From positions 325,785-363,167 of the forward strand of contig NMRA01000167.1 in assembly GCA_002633005.1 (NCBI GenBank): a stretch of DNA of 37,383 nucleotides. The letters are read 5' to 3'. The position numbers and the translations under genes are program-made. The notes under the pieces were generated by a model. That model did not search any database. It was not told where the DNA came from and saw nothing but the letters and a program-made list of their open reading frames with translations. Source of the DNA: Phoronis australis. Taxonomy: Eukaryota > Phoronida > Phoronidae. Positions within the stretch are counted from its first letter, which is position 1. The number at the start of each line of letters is the position of its first letter. Shown one piece after another: positions 22,755 to 33,784 of this stretch.

Positions 22755-23775
22755 GCAGAGAGAAGAATTGCCAGACCAGACAAACTCGCTCTACTCGAGG
22801 CACCCAATTGATAGCCGATATAACAATAAATACATCGATGCGTATTGACAATTCAAGATTAGTTAAAGGAATAAGGTTGTCTGGACAAATAAATGAGTCA
22901 ATTTGAAACAACATTTATATCATAATTTCGCTTACAAGTATATAAATAACAAGTTAGTTCACTAGCACGACTTCTAAATTTAATCTTAGGAAACCATATA
23001 CATGTAGTTCTGTTGTAGGGTAGGTGAATAAAAAGCACATATTTCTTTGATAACGTAAGCAGACAAATTGGTAAACTATAATTGACCTTAAGATATGTAC
23101 AAAGAAAAAATGGTCAATTAATTAGGGACAAAACAAAGAAAAAATAAGGTTTCAACACTCAAATACACTGGCGACAACAAAAATGAAGTATTGAAGATCT
23201 CTCACATTGGATAACTTAGTTGTAACATAAATGCTCGTCACTATCTTTATTATAACAACGGAAACAATGGATCCATCTCCAGGTTCCCGTGGGGTGACCA
23301 CGGAAGAGGAATCCCAAGTATTCAAAACAGTTATCACGCACCGCAGTAACTCTTAGCGCACACACGACTAATTTCCATGGAACCTAAACGCCACATTTTT
23401 ATTTCTATGTATCACGTTGAACTGCTCATGTCAGGGGTCCAGTTCCCGGTTGCATGAAATAGTCCCAAATAGAGACTCAACCAAGCTTTCTATATCTACT
23501 ATGTATTTGTGGACTTGTGAAAACTCTGACTGTCTTTTCGTATGCTGTTTGAATAACATTACTAGGCCAATTATTGGCTTTGATGCAAATCGAGAGTGAA
23601 CTCTACGTCGAATTCTCATTATTACAGAAAACAAGAATGGATCTTTTCGTGCAACGCCCCTAATTTATTTCTTTGATTGAATTAAGGGCTCAGTTTTTAG
23701 TTACATTATCAGAAAATGTCATTAGCCAAAGGTGAGCTCGTAACAAACGTAAAATGATAGAAAAACATTAGATAT
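22755..23775. other. No gene recognised
   Basis: Non-coding, AT-rich. Overlapping ORFs on both strands at 23417-23634 carry no known motif. The 5' part of the Penelope-like relic may reach into the right end (from about 23700), but no motif is clear there. Confidence 0.5.
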
Positions 23776-24671
23776 GTGAGTTATGAACGAAACAAATATG
23801 CAAAACATTTAAGGAATATAGCTGTGTCCTTAATAGGGACTGTTTCATTCAACATAGACCACATTCCTTTATTTGTTCGGTGGTTCATGATATTTTCGTT
23901 TATTGCAATTTTGATAAAATGGTATCGCTTAAGCCTGTGCTTGAGAAACATTCAGTGCTAAAATTCACTCATGGAACATGTTTGAATAAGATACATTTTC
24001 TACATTTTCTTTTATGTAACTCAGACTCAAGATTGAGCAAGCCATTTTATCACAAGCCTACTGTCAAAGGTATTTGTCTCAATGCTGACAGTGACTGTCC
24101 AGAGCGTTATAAGATACAGTAGCTGTTTTAGTCAATACCTTAAAGAGGGCTCACACTGTTTTGTCTGACTGGAACATGTTTATTCGTGAAATTCAACATG
24201 TAAAGCAACCACTAATAAGTAGAGTCTAATGGGTACACAAATTCATTTGTGGGTAAGCATATTACTCGGTTTGTCTCAAAAGTTGAACACAATTATCATG
24301 TACAAACTTTTATTGGCAAGGTTAAAAGACTTTACAACAAAAACTTAGTTCAAAATTATGTACAGGACGAGCAAATTCTAAAGAACCTAACCAAAGACAA
24401 GCTAGATGTAATTATTTATTACAAGAATATGAAGACCTCTAATTTAGTGATGAAAAATAATATTACTCTTGAGAATGTTCGCACTTTTGCTAGATGTAAT
24501 GTTGTTTATGAGTTCACTTGTCCCGCGGTCGAATGTTTTCGTCCTCACGAGAAACAAAATTACATTGGACACATACATGTACACTTCTCCTTGAGGCGAT
24601 GACTTTCAATGCATTTGCAAAATGGCTCTATAAAAGACCATTTTCATTTGGTGTGCACAGTTTCCCTTTAA
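23776..24671 (+). pseudogene. Penelope-like element: RT C-terminal part, linker and GIY-YIG endonuclease, decayed
   Basis: Pieces of one protein occur in order across several frames. PLFVRW leads, after a frameshift near 23880, to VVHDIFVYC, the position of the YVDD catalytic box; the first Asp appears as His (codon 23886-23888). Next come LEKHSVLKFTHG, KPTVKGICLN and CPERYK to 24119, then a -1 shift to LVNTLKRAHTVLSDWN and IREIQHVKQ. From about 24249 the frame gives KVKRLYNKN, the linker IIYYKNMKTSNLV, and the endonuclease start NVVYEFTCP with NYIG. A TGA at 24600-24602 interrupts RR before LSMHLQNGSIKDHF. At least three frameshifts or stops plus the lost Asp make it inactive. The order RT, linker, GIY-YIG is diagnostic of Penelope-like elements. 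It ends where the Gypsy relic begins. Confidence 0.8.
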
Positions 24672-24682
24672 TTTTCATATCT

Positions 24683-25440
24683 GGGGTCTGGTCGAACGCC
24701 GGCTTTAGAATAAATGTTTCCGAAGAAGGAAATTTCAGGAACCTTGATCATACATTTGTTTGGGTTGAACACAAGGCCCACCTTGCGAGCTCTCTGCATC
24801 AGCGCATGAAGATTGTCGTCGTGCTCATGATCAGTGCTGCCAATTACTGTGATGTCATCCGCTATAGATATGACACCCTGTAAACCTGCAAGTATTTCGT
24901 CCATGGCTGCTTGAAACTGATCTTGACTTGTTCGCAAGCCAAAAGGAAGTCGCTGGAAACAAAAACGGCCAAATGGGCTATTAAATGTGGTAAGGAGCTG
25001 GCTCTCTGCATCGAGTTGGACAGACCAGTACCCGGATTTGGCGTCGAGCTTGGAAAACACAGTTGCGCCTGTGAATTTGTGCGTTGTTTCTTCCAAGGTA
25101 GGGATGTAATGCTGTCCCCATTTTAAAGCTAAGTACAGGTCCTTGGGGTCAAGGCATATACGCAAACTGCCATCTGCTTTTTGGACATAGGTGATGCTAG
25201 ATACCCAGTCAGTGGGTTCATCTATCTTCCGGATGACACCAAGGGTCTTCATCCGGTTTAATTCTTCCTTGATTTTATCTCTTTGCTGTACAGGCGCTCA
25301 TCTGGGTGGATGTTTCACCGGTTTAGCATTGTCGATGAGGGTGAGTTTACATGATTTTGCAAACTTCCCTATCCCGTCAAATCTGTCAGAATAACATCGC
25401 CTGAGGTCTTTGTTATTGTTGATGATCTGTCTTGGCGGTA
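24683..25440 (-). pseudogene. pol: Gypsy reverse transcriptase, truncated
   Basis: This part of pol reads in frame 1 from about 25440. A segment YSDRFDGIGKFAKSC and KPVKHPPR is followed by a TGA at 25298-25300, then VQQRDKIKEELNRMKTLGV and the RT core. RT motifs in order: SLRICLDPKDL, FSKLDAKSGYW (catalytic Asp), FQRLPFGL, and ISIADDITV with both Asp of the IADD box. The order and the IADD variant are typical of Ty3/Gypsy pol. Coding similarity ends at GVRPDP, and the next codons read RYEN then stop. RNase H and integrase are missing. RT copies element RNA into DNA in the particle; this copy could not complete that. Confidence 0.88.
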
Positions 25441-26799
25441 CAGACTGTACGGAAGATTGACAGTGATGAGACCAAGGGTTTGACACAACTGTTTACCAAA
25501 CAAAATTGGTCCTTTCACGTCAGTTACTAAGACGTCAAACTGATGCCAATCGCTGTTGCCCCATTTGCATTGGAATGAGATTTTTCCTAGGTTGGAAAAT
25601 GGAACTGCCACCGTAAGCGAACATTCGGATGTTGGACGGCTCCGTTCTTGTGGGCTTACCATCGGCGATTTCCCTGGGAACATGCGGATGTAGCTATCAA
25701 GGGGCATGACATTGCCACTGGCTCCGTTGTCAAGTTTTCCCCGCAGGCCAACGTTCTTTAATGTTGGATGAATAATTCTGATGACTGCAAAATCTTCGTC
25801 GCCCGAGGGTGTATTGATGGCATCAAAAGATAAATGGTCAAAACTCAGCTCTTCAAACTCAGTCGCGTGCATATGCATTCCTTGCCTTTTATGGTAGTGG
25901 TGTCGCTGCGGGGGACGTTGTTGCTGTTGTTGTTGTTTTTGATGTCCATGTCTTTGTTGTCGTTGTTGCTGAGGATGTTTTTTACTGTACTGCTTGTTTT
26001 CACTTTTTTTTAGTCTGCACACTGCACTCCAGTGCCCTGGTTTCTTGCAGTAATTGCATTCTTGACCTTCGGCTGGGCATGTCTCAGCGGGCGCATGGCT
26101 GGGATACCCACACTTATCGCACGTTGCTGAATAATGTGGTTTATGAACTGGTCGCCTGCTAGGCTGCCGGCGCACTGCATGGACCTCGTCTTGTCGACCT
26201 ATTTGCAACATCTGTGCCTGAGTTGTTTCATACGTTCTCGCAATGTCGAGTGCCTTTCAAGGGTTAAACTATCAGGGTCACGCTCAAGAATCTGCTTCTG
26301 CACCTGTTTATTGTATGCACCTTGTATGATATGGTCGAGTATTGAGTCGTCAATTGCTTCGCGGTCGCGGAAATTGCATTTGTCTGCTTGCATGCGCAAT
26401 CGGGCAACATAATCATCAATGGGCTCTGACCCCCCCATGTGTCATCTCCCGCAGTTGGAATTGACAAAGACAGAAACTGGATTTTGGTTCAAAATGCTTC
26501 TCAAATTTGGACCAAACGTCTCCTGGATTTTGCTTTTGGTCTGCAGTGAGGTCAGTCCAGCTGTCAAAAAGTTGGAGAGTTTTACGTCCCATCCATAATA
26601 GTATATAGTTAACTTTAGTAGCTGCCGGTTGGTTAGCATACATTGGCGTACTTAAAATAACCTCACAGTAGCGTTTTAAGTTCTTAAACTCTTGAGGTAA
26701 ATTGCCATCAGTCCAGTTGAACTTAGGAAGCTGAATGCCAATCAGGTCATTGCCCATCACCATTTGCTGGGGAGCTGGGGCTTGTGCACTTTCTGCCAT
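25369..26799 (-). pseudogene. gag: Gypsy gag, zinc knuckles and protease, frameshifted
   Basis: Gag starts at the ATG ending at 26799 (MAESAQAPAPQQMV) and shows a capsid-like region with GIQLPKFNWTDG and WSKFEKHF. A C7 run (26431-26437, G7 on the coding strand) carries an apparent extra base, and a missing base near 26255 restores the original frame, so the part between reads in another frame. Then follow two zinc knuckles, CDKCGYPSHAPAETC and CNYCKKPGHWSAVC, a Gln/His-rich stretch encoded by a GTT-rich microsatellite (about 25913-25960), and a protease with LDNGASGNVMPL. The active-site triplet reads Asp-Asn-Gly where Asp-Ser/Thr-Gly is usual, a change likely to matter. The frame is lost again near 25435. 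Gag packages element RNA; the protease would mature the polyprotein. Confidence 0.85.
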
Positions 26800-27024
26800 G
26801 TCTCACTTGTTTATGTATAAAATTGGAAAGGACTCACCAGCTGGGACTCGTTTGTGTGAAAGCCAGACGAGTAAACACAATTGAACACTGCACTGCAGGA
26901 TCAGGTCACAGCTGCCACTGGCACTGTTGGTTGCTGGTTGTACAATAAATGTGTTGAATTCTCCACTGGAGGTAAATGTCCTTTAAATTGCCATGTCTCT
27001 GGGTTCTCTGTTGTGTTTCACACA

Positions 27025-27035
27025 CGCTGCCACCA
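27025..27035 (-). promoter_or_regulatory. Primer-binding site, tRNA-Leu type
   Basis: Read on the minus strand, the sequence directly after the LTR is TGGTGGCAGCG. It is complementary to the 3' end of animal tRNA-Leu(AAG/TAG)-type tRNAs, which end CGCTGCCACCA. The match is 11 bases, then breaks down. Position and sequence support its role in priming minus-strand DNA synthesis. Confidence 0.75.
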
Positions 27036-27250
27036 TGTTATATTATGGATGGCTGTAGTAGACATTAGATAAACATAGATTAGCTAGCATCGTCAGTGTA
27101 CATTTGGCTTATTCCAATATGGCTCAGACCGGAAGACAAGGAAGAGAGAGTGAGCTCTCTAGTACAGGAAACATGATTTGAACATAGAGTATATCATTAT
27201 AATCCATAGATACTGGTAGAGTCCACAGAGGATATTGCAATATTATGACA
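27036..27250 (-). repeat. 5' LTR of the Gypsy element (inferred)
   Basis: On the minus strand this 215 bp segment starts TGTCATAATATTGC and ends ATAATATAACA, directly before the primer-binding site. It has the TG...CA ends and imperfect terminal inverted symmetry expected of an LTR. An AATAAG near the 3' part and AT-rich boxes could serve as transcription signals. No second copy is in the window because the element is truncated, so the outer end is inferred. Confidence 0.65.
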
Positions 27251-30200
27251 TATTCCTCCAAAAATCTTGTAAAAATTTAATAATTGACCTTCCAAAAAAT
27301 TATATGCAGATGTACATTCATTTTAAGTTCCTTGTCCATAGGAAAGCCGTGCCATGTGTGCGGGAAGAAAGCTTAGGTGAAACCAAGACTGCGTCGATTT
27401 TATTACCGGATATACCGATTGCTGATTTACTCACGTGAGATTTTGGCAAACGAAAAACGCATATCTTTAGATTGAATGCGATACCAGACCCACGCAGTCT
27501 ATCTAATACTTAAACCAAGTTAGTGTCATGTTTTGCAACACTTTCACTGTGGATGATAACACAATTTCACACCCCGTGCAACTCTGGAGTACAGTGTATA
27601 TCCTAGATGATCTTTTGGTACCTTTCAGGAGCCAAACAAATCCAAAAGTTCAAGCTGTTGTTCCAAAAATACCCCCGTCACAGGTGACAGTAGCGATGAC
27701 TCTGGACGTCTCACAGAACTGTATTTGGTGGAAATCTCATTTCAAGTCCAACTGACGCGCCATTGAGTTTTTTTTTATTACAGCAGGGGCTGACATTTCC
27801 CAACGAAAACAGAAAACGTGCTTCTTCAAGTTTCCCCAGTTTGCTCACAAGTTTTAAAATAACCACAGAGCTTAAGTTTGACCCTATCCATATAGGGTTT
27901 CACATGTCCTTCCGCTAACTTAGTTTGTGAACACAAGATTTTCTCGTGGTTGAGACGATCGCAAGAATCATAGTGAACAGTTAACGTTTAATGGCCTCAT
28001 CCCAGCACCCGACCACACGCCGTCACGGAAGCCTCACCAAGGTGCGCTAAGCTAAACCCTTCACTTAACTGCCCTAGTGTCGCAACAGACTGTGGCATAG
28101 TTTCCCCAGGCTTCTGGTGCCGCATCAAAAATTGCGTCTCTAAACAATTTCACTGGGCAGTGGAGCACAGTGTCCGCGTCAAACTGCACAGCCACACGGC
28201 TGAACTAATGCCCTTAAAGTGTGGTATGCTTGCGTATCCATCCATTGCTCGCCGCTTCTTAATGTCATCTTCCATGTCATTAGCCACGTCAACATTTCGA
28301 TGCATTCTTTGAAACAGATGTTCTTTTCAAAATGAGGTATATTTTCATAAATGCAAAGCCACGACAGATCGTAAATCATAAATCACGATAATTTAACAGG
28401 GCAATTTTGGAATGGGTTGTTGACTGCATATTCTAGGAAGATTTCTTGGTGCCTGATGGAACTGGAAAAAAAATGTTATCCTAAAAGTAAATAAGCAATT
28501 GATTATGTTTGAGTTTGTAAAAGAATTTTAGACAAACTTGCTTAAATATGTCGAATGTGAGTGTTGGCAAGTCACAAGAGGAGTTGATATCTTTTAAGAG
28601 TGCTTTATTGAGAGGCGTGCAACATTACTCATTGACATTCTCACAGTTCTTCTCTGTTTCAGTTCTAAAAATAAAAAAAACAAAATGCATAGCAAACCTC
28701 ACAGATACAGACAAAATGCAAATTCGGCAATAGAAAATACGAAAATACCATGAAAAATACCTCAATATTACCGTTCTCTGGCTCTCCTCAATGACGCCAA
28801 ATATGCACTGCCACAATGTGAGTAAATCGAGTCAGCGCACAACACATCATACTCAAATGAGGGTCAGGTCACATGCAAATTACATTCAGTCTATTCAGCC
28901 ATAAATATACACGTGACCATGAGCCAGCCGGAGCAAACAAACGTGAAGTATCTTACATCGGATCTCTGAATACCGTCTTTCACTCGATCACATCAAGCTG
29001 CCTTCGAGTGGCGACAAAAATGTCAAAAAACACCAAATTCGCAATTTGAAGGAGGTCGTTTATGACGTTCATGGCAGACAGCCCTCTTACTTTTCCTCAT
29101 GTCTCACGGTCGCTCCTGAAGCATTTCCGAAGCTCTTTTTGCGCGCATACGAATGTTGTTTGAGTCTGAAAATTGCCAGCAAGTAGAAATCCAACCCACG
29201 ACCAACGAGTGACGAACAGGATCTATCCAACCGCAGTAACATTACACTCAGTTTCAGTCACAACATTATTAAACCTAGACTACACTGTTTACTCGACTCG
29301 AGCACAACAATTACTATCAAAATCAGTGCGTAACTTCCCCCACGGAATGGCTTCATTTAATTCTAAGCGTAAGCCTGTTCAGATCATACACTGAGTAATA
29401 TCGTTATCAAAATGTTCAAGAAACGACTAAATTACCTGGTTAAGGCTAACTTCTCTTTTCGCAGAAGTACCGGAAACAGCTGACTATTTGGCATGAGTTG
29501 TCAAAAGGTCAAACCACAAAGCATTATGGGTAACATTATTTCGTTTTGATCACACAGATTTTAAGAAAATAACAAGGAAAAGAAAAAACATGCACTGGCA
29601 GTAGATCGACCTCATACATACGAAAAGATTTAATTAAGTATCAGAGAGTATGTTTAAATGCAGATTCGCTATGTTTTTAAAACAGATCATTTATATTAAT
29701 TTATTGTGACTTTAACGAAGCCATTAACGTTCCGGCTACAAAACTTTAACACACACCGTAGAGGGCCTTGGCGGGTCTCCTAGCCGGCCGTATTGCACTC
29801 GACAGAAGGGATTAAATTTGTATATGACGTTTTACGCTATTCGATTTGTTTTCAGGTAATTCGTGTCTCAGGTCATGTTCTACGACGAAAGCCTACGTCT
29901 GTGGAAGTAACGCTCGAACGTATCTCAACATTTGTCATCTTCAAGAGGCTTCATGTAAATCACCTAGAACCATTGGAGTGTCTTATAATCATGCTTGTAC
30001 GTATATGTAATGATTTTTTCCTTCTGTGACCTGTTTCCGTTAAAACAAACGCTTATATTTTTCGGTAGTCGTGCTTCACTAAGTAGTTTCATCCGACTAC
30101 TAAGTTAAATATCAGGTGAATTTCATGAGACACAATCAACTAATTACAACGAATTGAGCGTTCTCGACAACCAATGGCTGCAGTTATCATGAGAATGGCG

Positions 30201-33165
30201 GTTATTGTAGATGGATTTGCACTCACGTGATAATATCGTCGGGTCTGGACCACGTAAGTCATGTCTTAAATCAGAAAGTGGGTATATTGACCTACTAAGC
30301 GATTCATAATCGTGTCGTTCGCTTTACTTATAAAATCTCATGCATCCAACGTGTGTTTTCCTTCCCGTATCATATTCAACTGTATTGACAGTATCCAACG
30401 TTATGTTACTGGACAGCACAGTGGTCAGTGACAGCCGATGTGACGACGGAATTCCGCTCTATGTTACTGTAAACTGTGAAGCGAGTCATTGCCAGCGTGT
30501 CTGCAAAGAGTCAATTGTCTGTGTTGGTACAGCCGAGTACCAATTCCCATACTAAAAGAAAAAAGTTGAGTTTCAATTGAGATTCAATAGAAAATTTCAG
30601 CCGAAAATGAAAGAAACTTTGGAAGTTGAACTGCATGGGAAAAATACAAAACGTACCTCGATTGGCGTACGTGAACTATAATATCCCACTCGATATTATT
30701 CCGCAGAATAATGACTCGTGCGATATTACTTCTTATCCCACATGTATGAAAATATGGCCATTATACATGTATATGTGACGTTTTCAACTGTGATATACGG
30801 GAATGTAGAGCCAATACGTATATCACGGTAGAAGCCGTATTTCACGGTTGGTGAGCAATCGTGTGGTGGAGTAAATTCGCGTGTACAACGCCAAATTTTA
30901 TTGCGCTCAACCATTTGGGTTACGTTGATCGTTAATTCAAGGCATCGTTCCTGAAAAAGCAGTTTTACTGCCCTAAAAATAGAAAAGATGTGCCGATGGA
31001 AATTCCGACGTATGGTGATTAGGCGGTTATTATTGGGCCTCGCTAAAGTTTCAATCTCGGTCATCATACATGTACATGCAAATAGGTCAAACTGAATAAG
31101 GTCACCGGCTAGTAAAATCTGCCAAAATCTAAATCAAATCTAACAAAAACGGATGCATACAGTTTATCTAGCCTGGCATATAAGGTCTTTACAGGAAATC
31201 AAGACCTAATAACGACTATGTGTTTTTTAATGAAGCGACCGTCTGCTCGCAGCGTTCAACTCTTCGTCACCGGCCGTGGCATTAAAACTTCTGCTTTGCG
31301 ATAGTTCTTATCTCAAGTACTGCAAATCAGCACAATTCCCACCGTTATTTTCCAATGCTGTGATAAACACGGGAAATGTTTCTATTGGTATGTACAGTCC
31401 AGAAGGTAAGACACGAAAATAGACCAAGAAAACTAAGAAATTGATCGAAGCTGACAAGATGTTGCAGACAACGCAGTTCAGGGAATGCTTTAATTTTCAT
31501 ATTCCCGGATGGACTCAGGTTTCTAAGTTTCCTACAAACTTTTAATATTGTTGAATAGTTCAATGCTTTAACTTGTATATTTCACAATCTAAAAATTCCG
31601 ATGAATTTATATCGAAATAAAACTTTACTGGTTATTCAACACTTTCACGAGTAGCTTAACGAGTTTTGATACTTGGTATACATATGTCGTCATATACAAG
31701 CCAGATCACACGGCAACAAGGTATTGCCACGATGCAGATAAGTCCAAATGTATGCTTCTCGTTGAGACATTCCCAGATGAAATGAATTCTCGATGGGATG
31801 TGGCAGTAGTATTCCTATGTAAGTGTTATAACCTACATTATATATATACGCCACTCTCGGTACGTGTCGACCTCGACCTTCGGTTCCGGTCGACACGCGG
31901 AATAATGTCGAGTGAGATAATACTTCGTGTACGCCAATCGAGGTAAGTTTTGTATTTAACCTATACGCCGCGAATTCCTCAGTTTCTTTTATTTGTTTTG
32001 CAGATTTTTCAATTACTTCACTCAACCTGTTCACGTGGCTAATCACATCCTCTATGTATGTACTTGCACGTTAGGTTGCAAGTTTTTTCCAGTAAAAGAA
32101 ACAGTTAAATGTGACGATTTGTTACTTGAAAAGAGATAACAAAGATGAAAACAACGGTATCTGTGCACTGAACTTCTAATATATCCTGAAAATATTTAAA
32201 TAACAACAGTACTTGATATTGTAGTTACCGAGCAATCGGCGCCTGAGTTGCAGACGGTATAGTATTTAGCAAATGAAATCCGAGACAGCACTGTCATATA
32301 TTTCACAATCCTGTTCCAGACGTTACGTTTAAGACCTGATTGCATGTTGGGTGTAATTTACACTGTTAGAGTTGCATTACATAAACTATTTTCCAAAAGT
32401 TTGATGATCTAACCGGATAACGACATCGAGTCAAAATAGCCCTACCTTTAAACTTTCCATGTCAGAGGTCGCTGTTGAAGTAGTGCAGGAGGTGAATACG
32501 GAAGACATATATTTTTATGAGTTTACAATTGATAGCAAAATTGTTTCATGAAATAAACTGACTTTAAAAATAGCTGTTCCTTTTCAACGGCTTTGCTTGT
32601 TGTCTCCGATATAGAAAGTAGGCTTTGACAACAGATCTGCACTGGATGTGAAGATCTTGCTGGTTAGCTGCAGTCAAATGCTTAGAACCAATTTTTGTCC
32701 ATCCAGGGACGGTGCAGAAGCGATGCATGTCTCCTCTGCACGGTACTAGACCTCAAACCTAAAAACCAAAGGTAAAGTGAAAATAGACATGATAGATTTC
32801 CACTTCAACGTGTAATAGGTTTCCGGAAGACATAGGATAGGGAGTAAACAAATAGTCGCATGGATATTTGTCACGTACCCTTCGCCATTGGGCTTGGATT
32901 GTAATCTTAACTCACTAACCAGTATCGAGTTGACAGCATAAACATTCAGCATTGATTGATGTAACTGTCACTAATAAACCTGTTAAAATCATTCCAAACA
33001 ATAATACTGCTTTGATGTACGAAAATATCCCGAGTGCTACGTCAAGTATCGTAACACACATCACTACAAAGATTAACCCGACTGGCGACTGCCGCGAAGT
33101 CGACATCGACGATTACCTCCGTTAACAGGCATCAGTAGAATAAATATGGAATAAAGGTTAAAATA
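27251..33165. other. No gene recognised
   Basis: Nearly 6 kb of AT-rich DNA with only short ORFs (longest 118 codons, 31690-32046 minus) and no domain I recognise. Its one notable structure is the CpG-rich hairpin at 31863-31897. Close by, ATG 31904 plus 13 codons ends at a donor AG|GTAAGT (31943), and a TTTTGCAG acceptor follows at 32003, which would make a 61 bp intron; coding support is too slight to call a gene. Confidence 0.5.
31863..31897. other. Perfect 10 bp inverted repeat, CpG-rich
   Basis: CGTGTCGACC (31863-31872) and GGTCGACACG (31888-31897) are perfect inverted copies around a 15-nt spacer. Outer CACTC (about 31850-31854) and GAGTG (about 31910-31914) extend the symmetry with mismatches. 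Each arm contains the 6 bp palindrome GTCGAC. It could be a cruciform, a paired binding site, or the relic of a small element. Confidence 0.7.
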
Positions 33166-33338
33166 ATCACAAACCTTACCTTTGTATTAGGGTATGCTTA
33201 CTTCCTCTCATAGAAACCCCCTTTTCACGCAATCTCAGATTCAATTGGCACGGCTGCAAGCCATTTCACTATGTATTTAAAGGGCTGGCGAAATCGCGGA
33301 TGCTCATCTATCACCACTAGTACACACGCGCCGACTAG
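33166..33338. repeat. Dispersed ~170 bp repeat, copy B
   Basis: Direct-orientation match to 1-172, with the same TATA-like TATTTAAAG (33274-33282). Unlike copy A, its left boundary is visible: similarity starts abruptly at 33166 after AAAATA. Its right end overlaps a 62-codon minus ORF (33304-33492; contains CLAVTDDIIKLMNEFLSGFH) that I do not recognise. Confidence 0.8.
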
Positions 33339-33784
33339 GTGAGCATTCGTGAAAACCAGACAGGAACTCGTTCATGAGTTTTATGATATCATCAGTTACC
33401 GCCAGACAGGCGACAACCTTACGGGCAATCTGTGGGATATCTGAATCGACATCCTTTGCTCTTGGTAGTACCGCATAACCTCGGCTTCTCATGCCTCTGC
33501 AGAGGCTTTAAGGGTGACGTTCAAACACGTTGCCTTCGGTTCCTTACGTGGCGTCATAGAAAGCCCTTCATTTGCAAGTGGCGTTGGGTGTTTTGCCCTC
33601 TTTAGAAGATTCCTCGTTGGAGATGAACGGATCACTCTCGGGGTTCATAGGGAACATTTCTAACTGTAGCTGCCTCTCCTCAATTTATTACACAAGAGAT
33701 TTCTTGACAGTTGACGTAAGTTTCACCGTCATATCGTAAGAAACGTTTTACTCTTGGAAGAGGAGCTAGGAGCATAATAAACAC
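33339..33784. other. No gene recognised
   Basis: Minus-strand ORFs here, including 33304-33492 and an open stretch starting MFPMNPESDPFISNEESS near 33655, have a protein-like composition but no known motif, and stops separate them. They could be remnants of a gene or of the element that carries the repeat at 33166. Confidence 0.3.

Larger units (their letters stand above)
24683..27250 (-). mobile_element. Ty3/Gypsy LTR retrotransposon, 3'-truncated
   Basis: In minus-strand order: 5' LTR (27250-27036), primer-binding site (27035-27025), a leader of about 225 bp, gag, zinc knuckles, protease and RT, which stops at GVRPDP (24683). Connection, RNase H, integrase and the 3' LTR are absent. The truncation point lies next to the end of a Penelope-like relic on the other strand, suggesting a deletion or recombination that joined the two. 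Frameshifts in gag and pol and a stop before RT make it non-autonomous. Confidence 0.88.

Noticed and set aside
29520-29535. GCATTATGGGTA resembling a ZNF143-type promoter site
   Set aside because: Only part of the consensus matches, and no promoter or exon is nearby.
30340-30555. Cys-containing 71-codon ORF as a small secreted protein
   Set aside because: No signal peptide is convincing and the cysteine spacing matches no family I know.
31690-32046. 118-codon minus ORF as a gene
   Set aside because: It crosses the inverted repeat at 31863-31897, shows no domain, and the opposite strand offers equally plausible splice-like signals.
1-33338. The two ~170 bp repeats as terminal repeats of one 33 kb Polinton-like element
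   Set aside because: Polinton ends are inverted, whereas these are direct; no integrase, ATPase, protease or capsid gene is seen between them.
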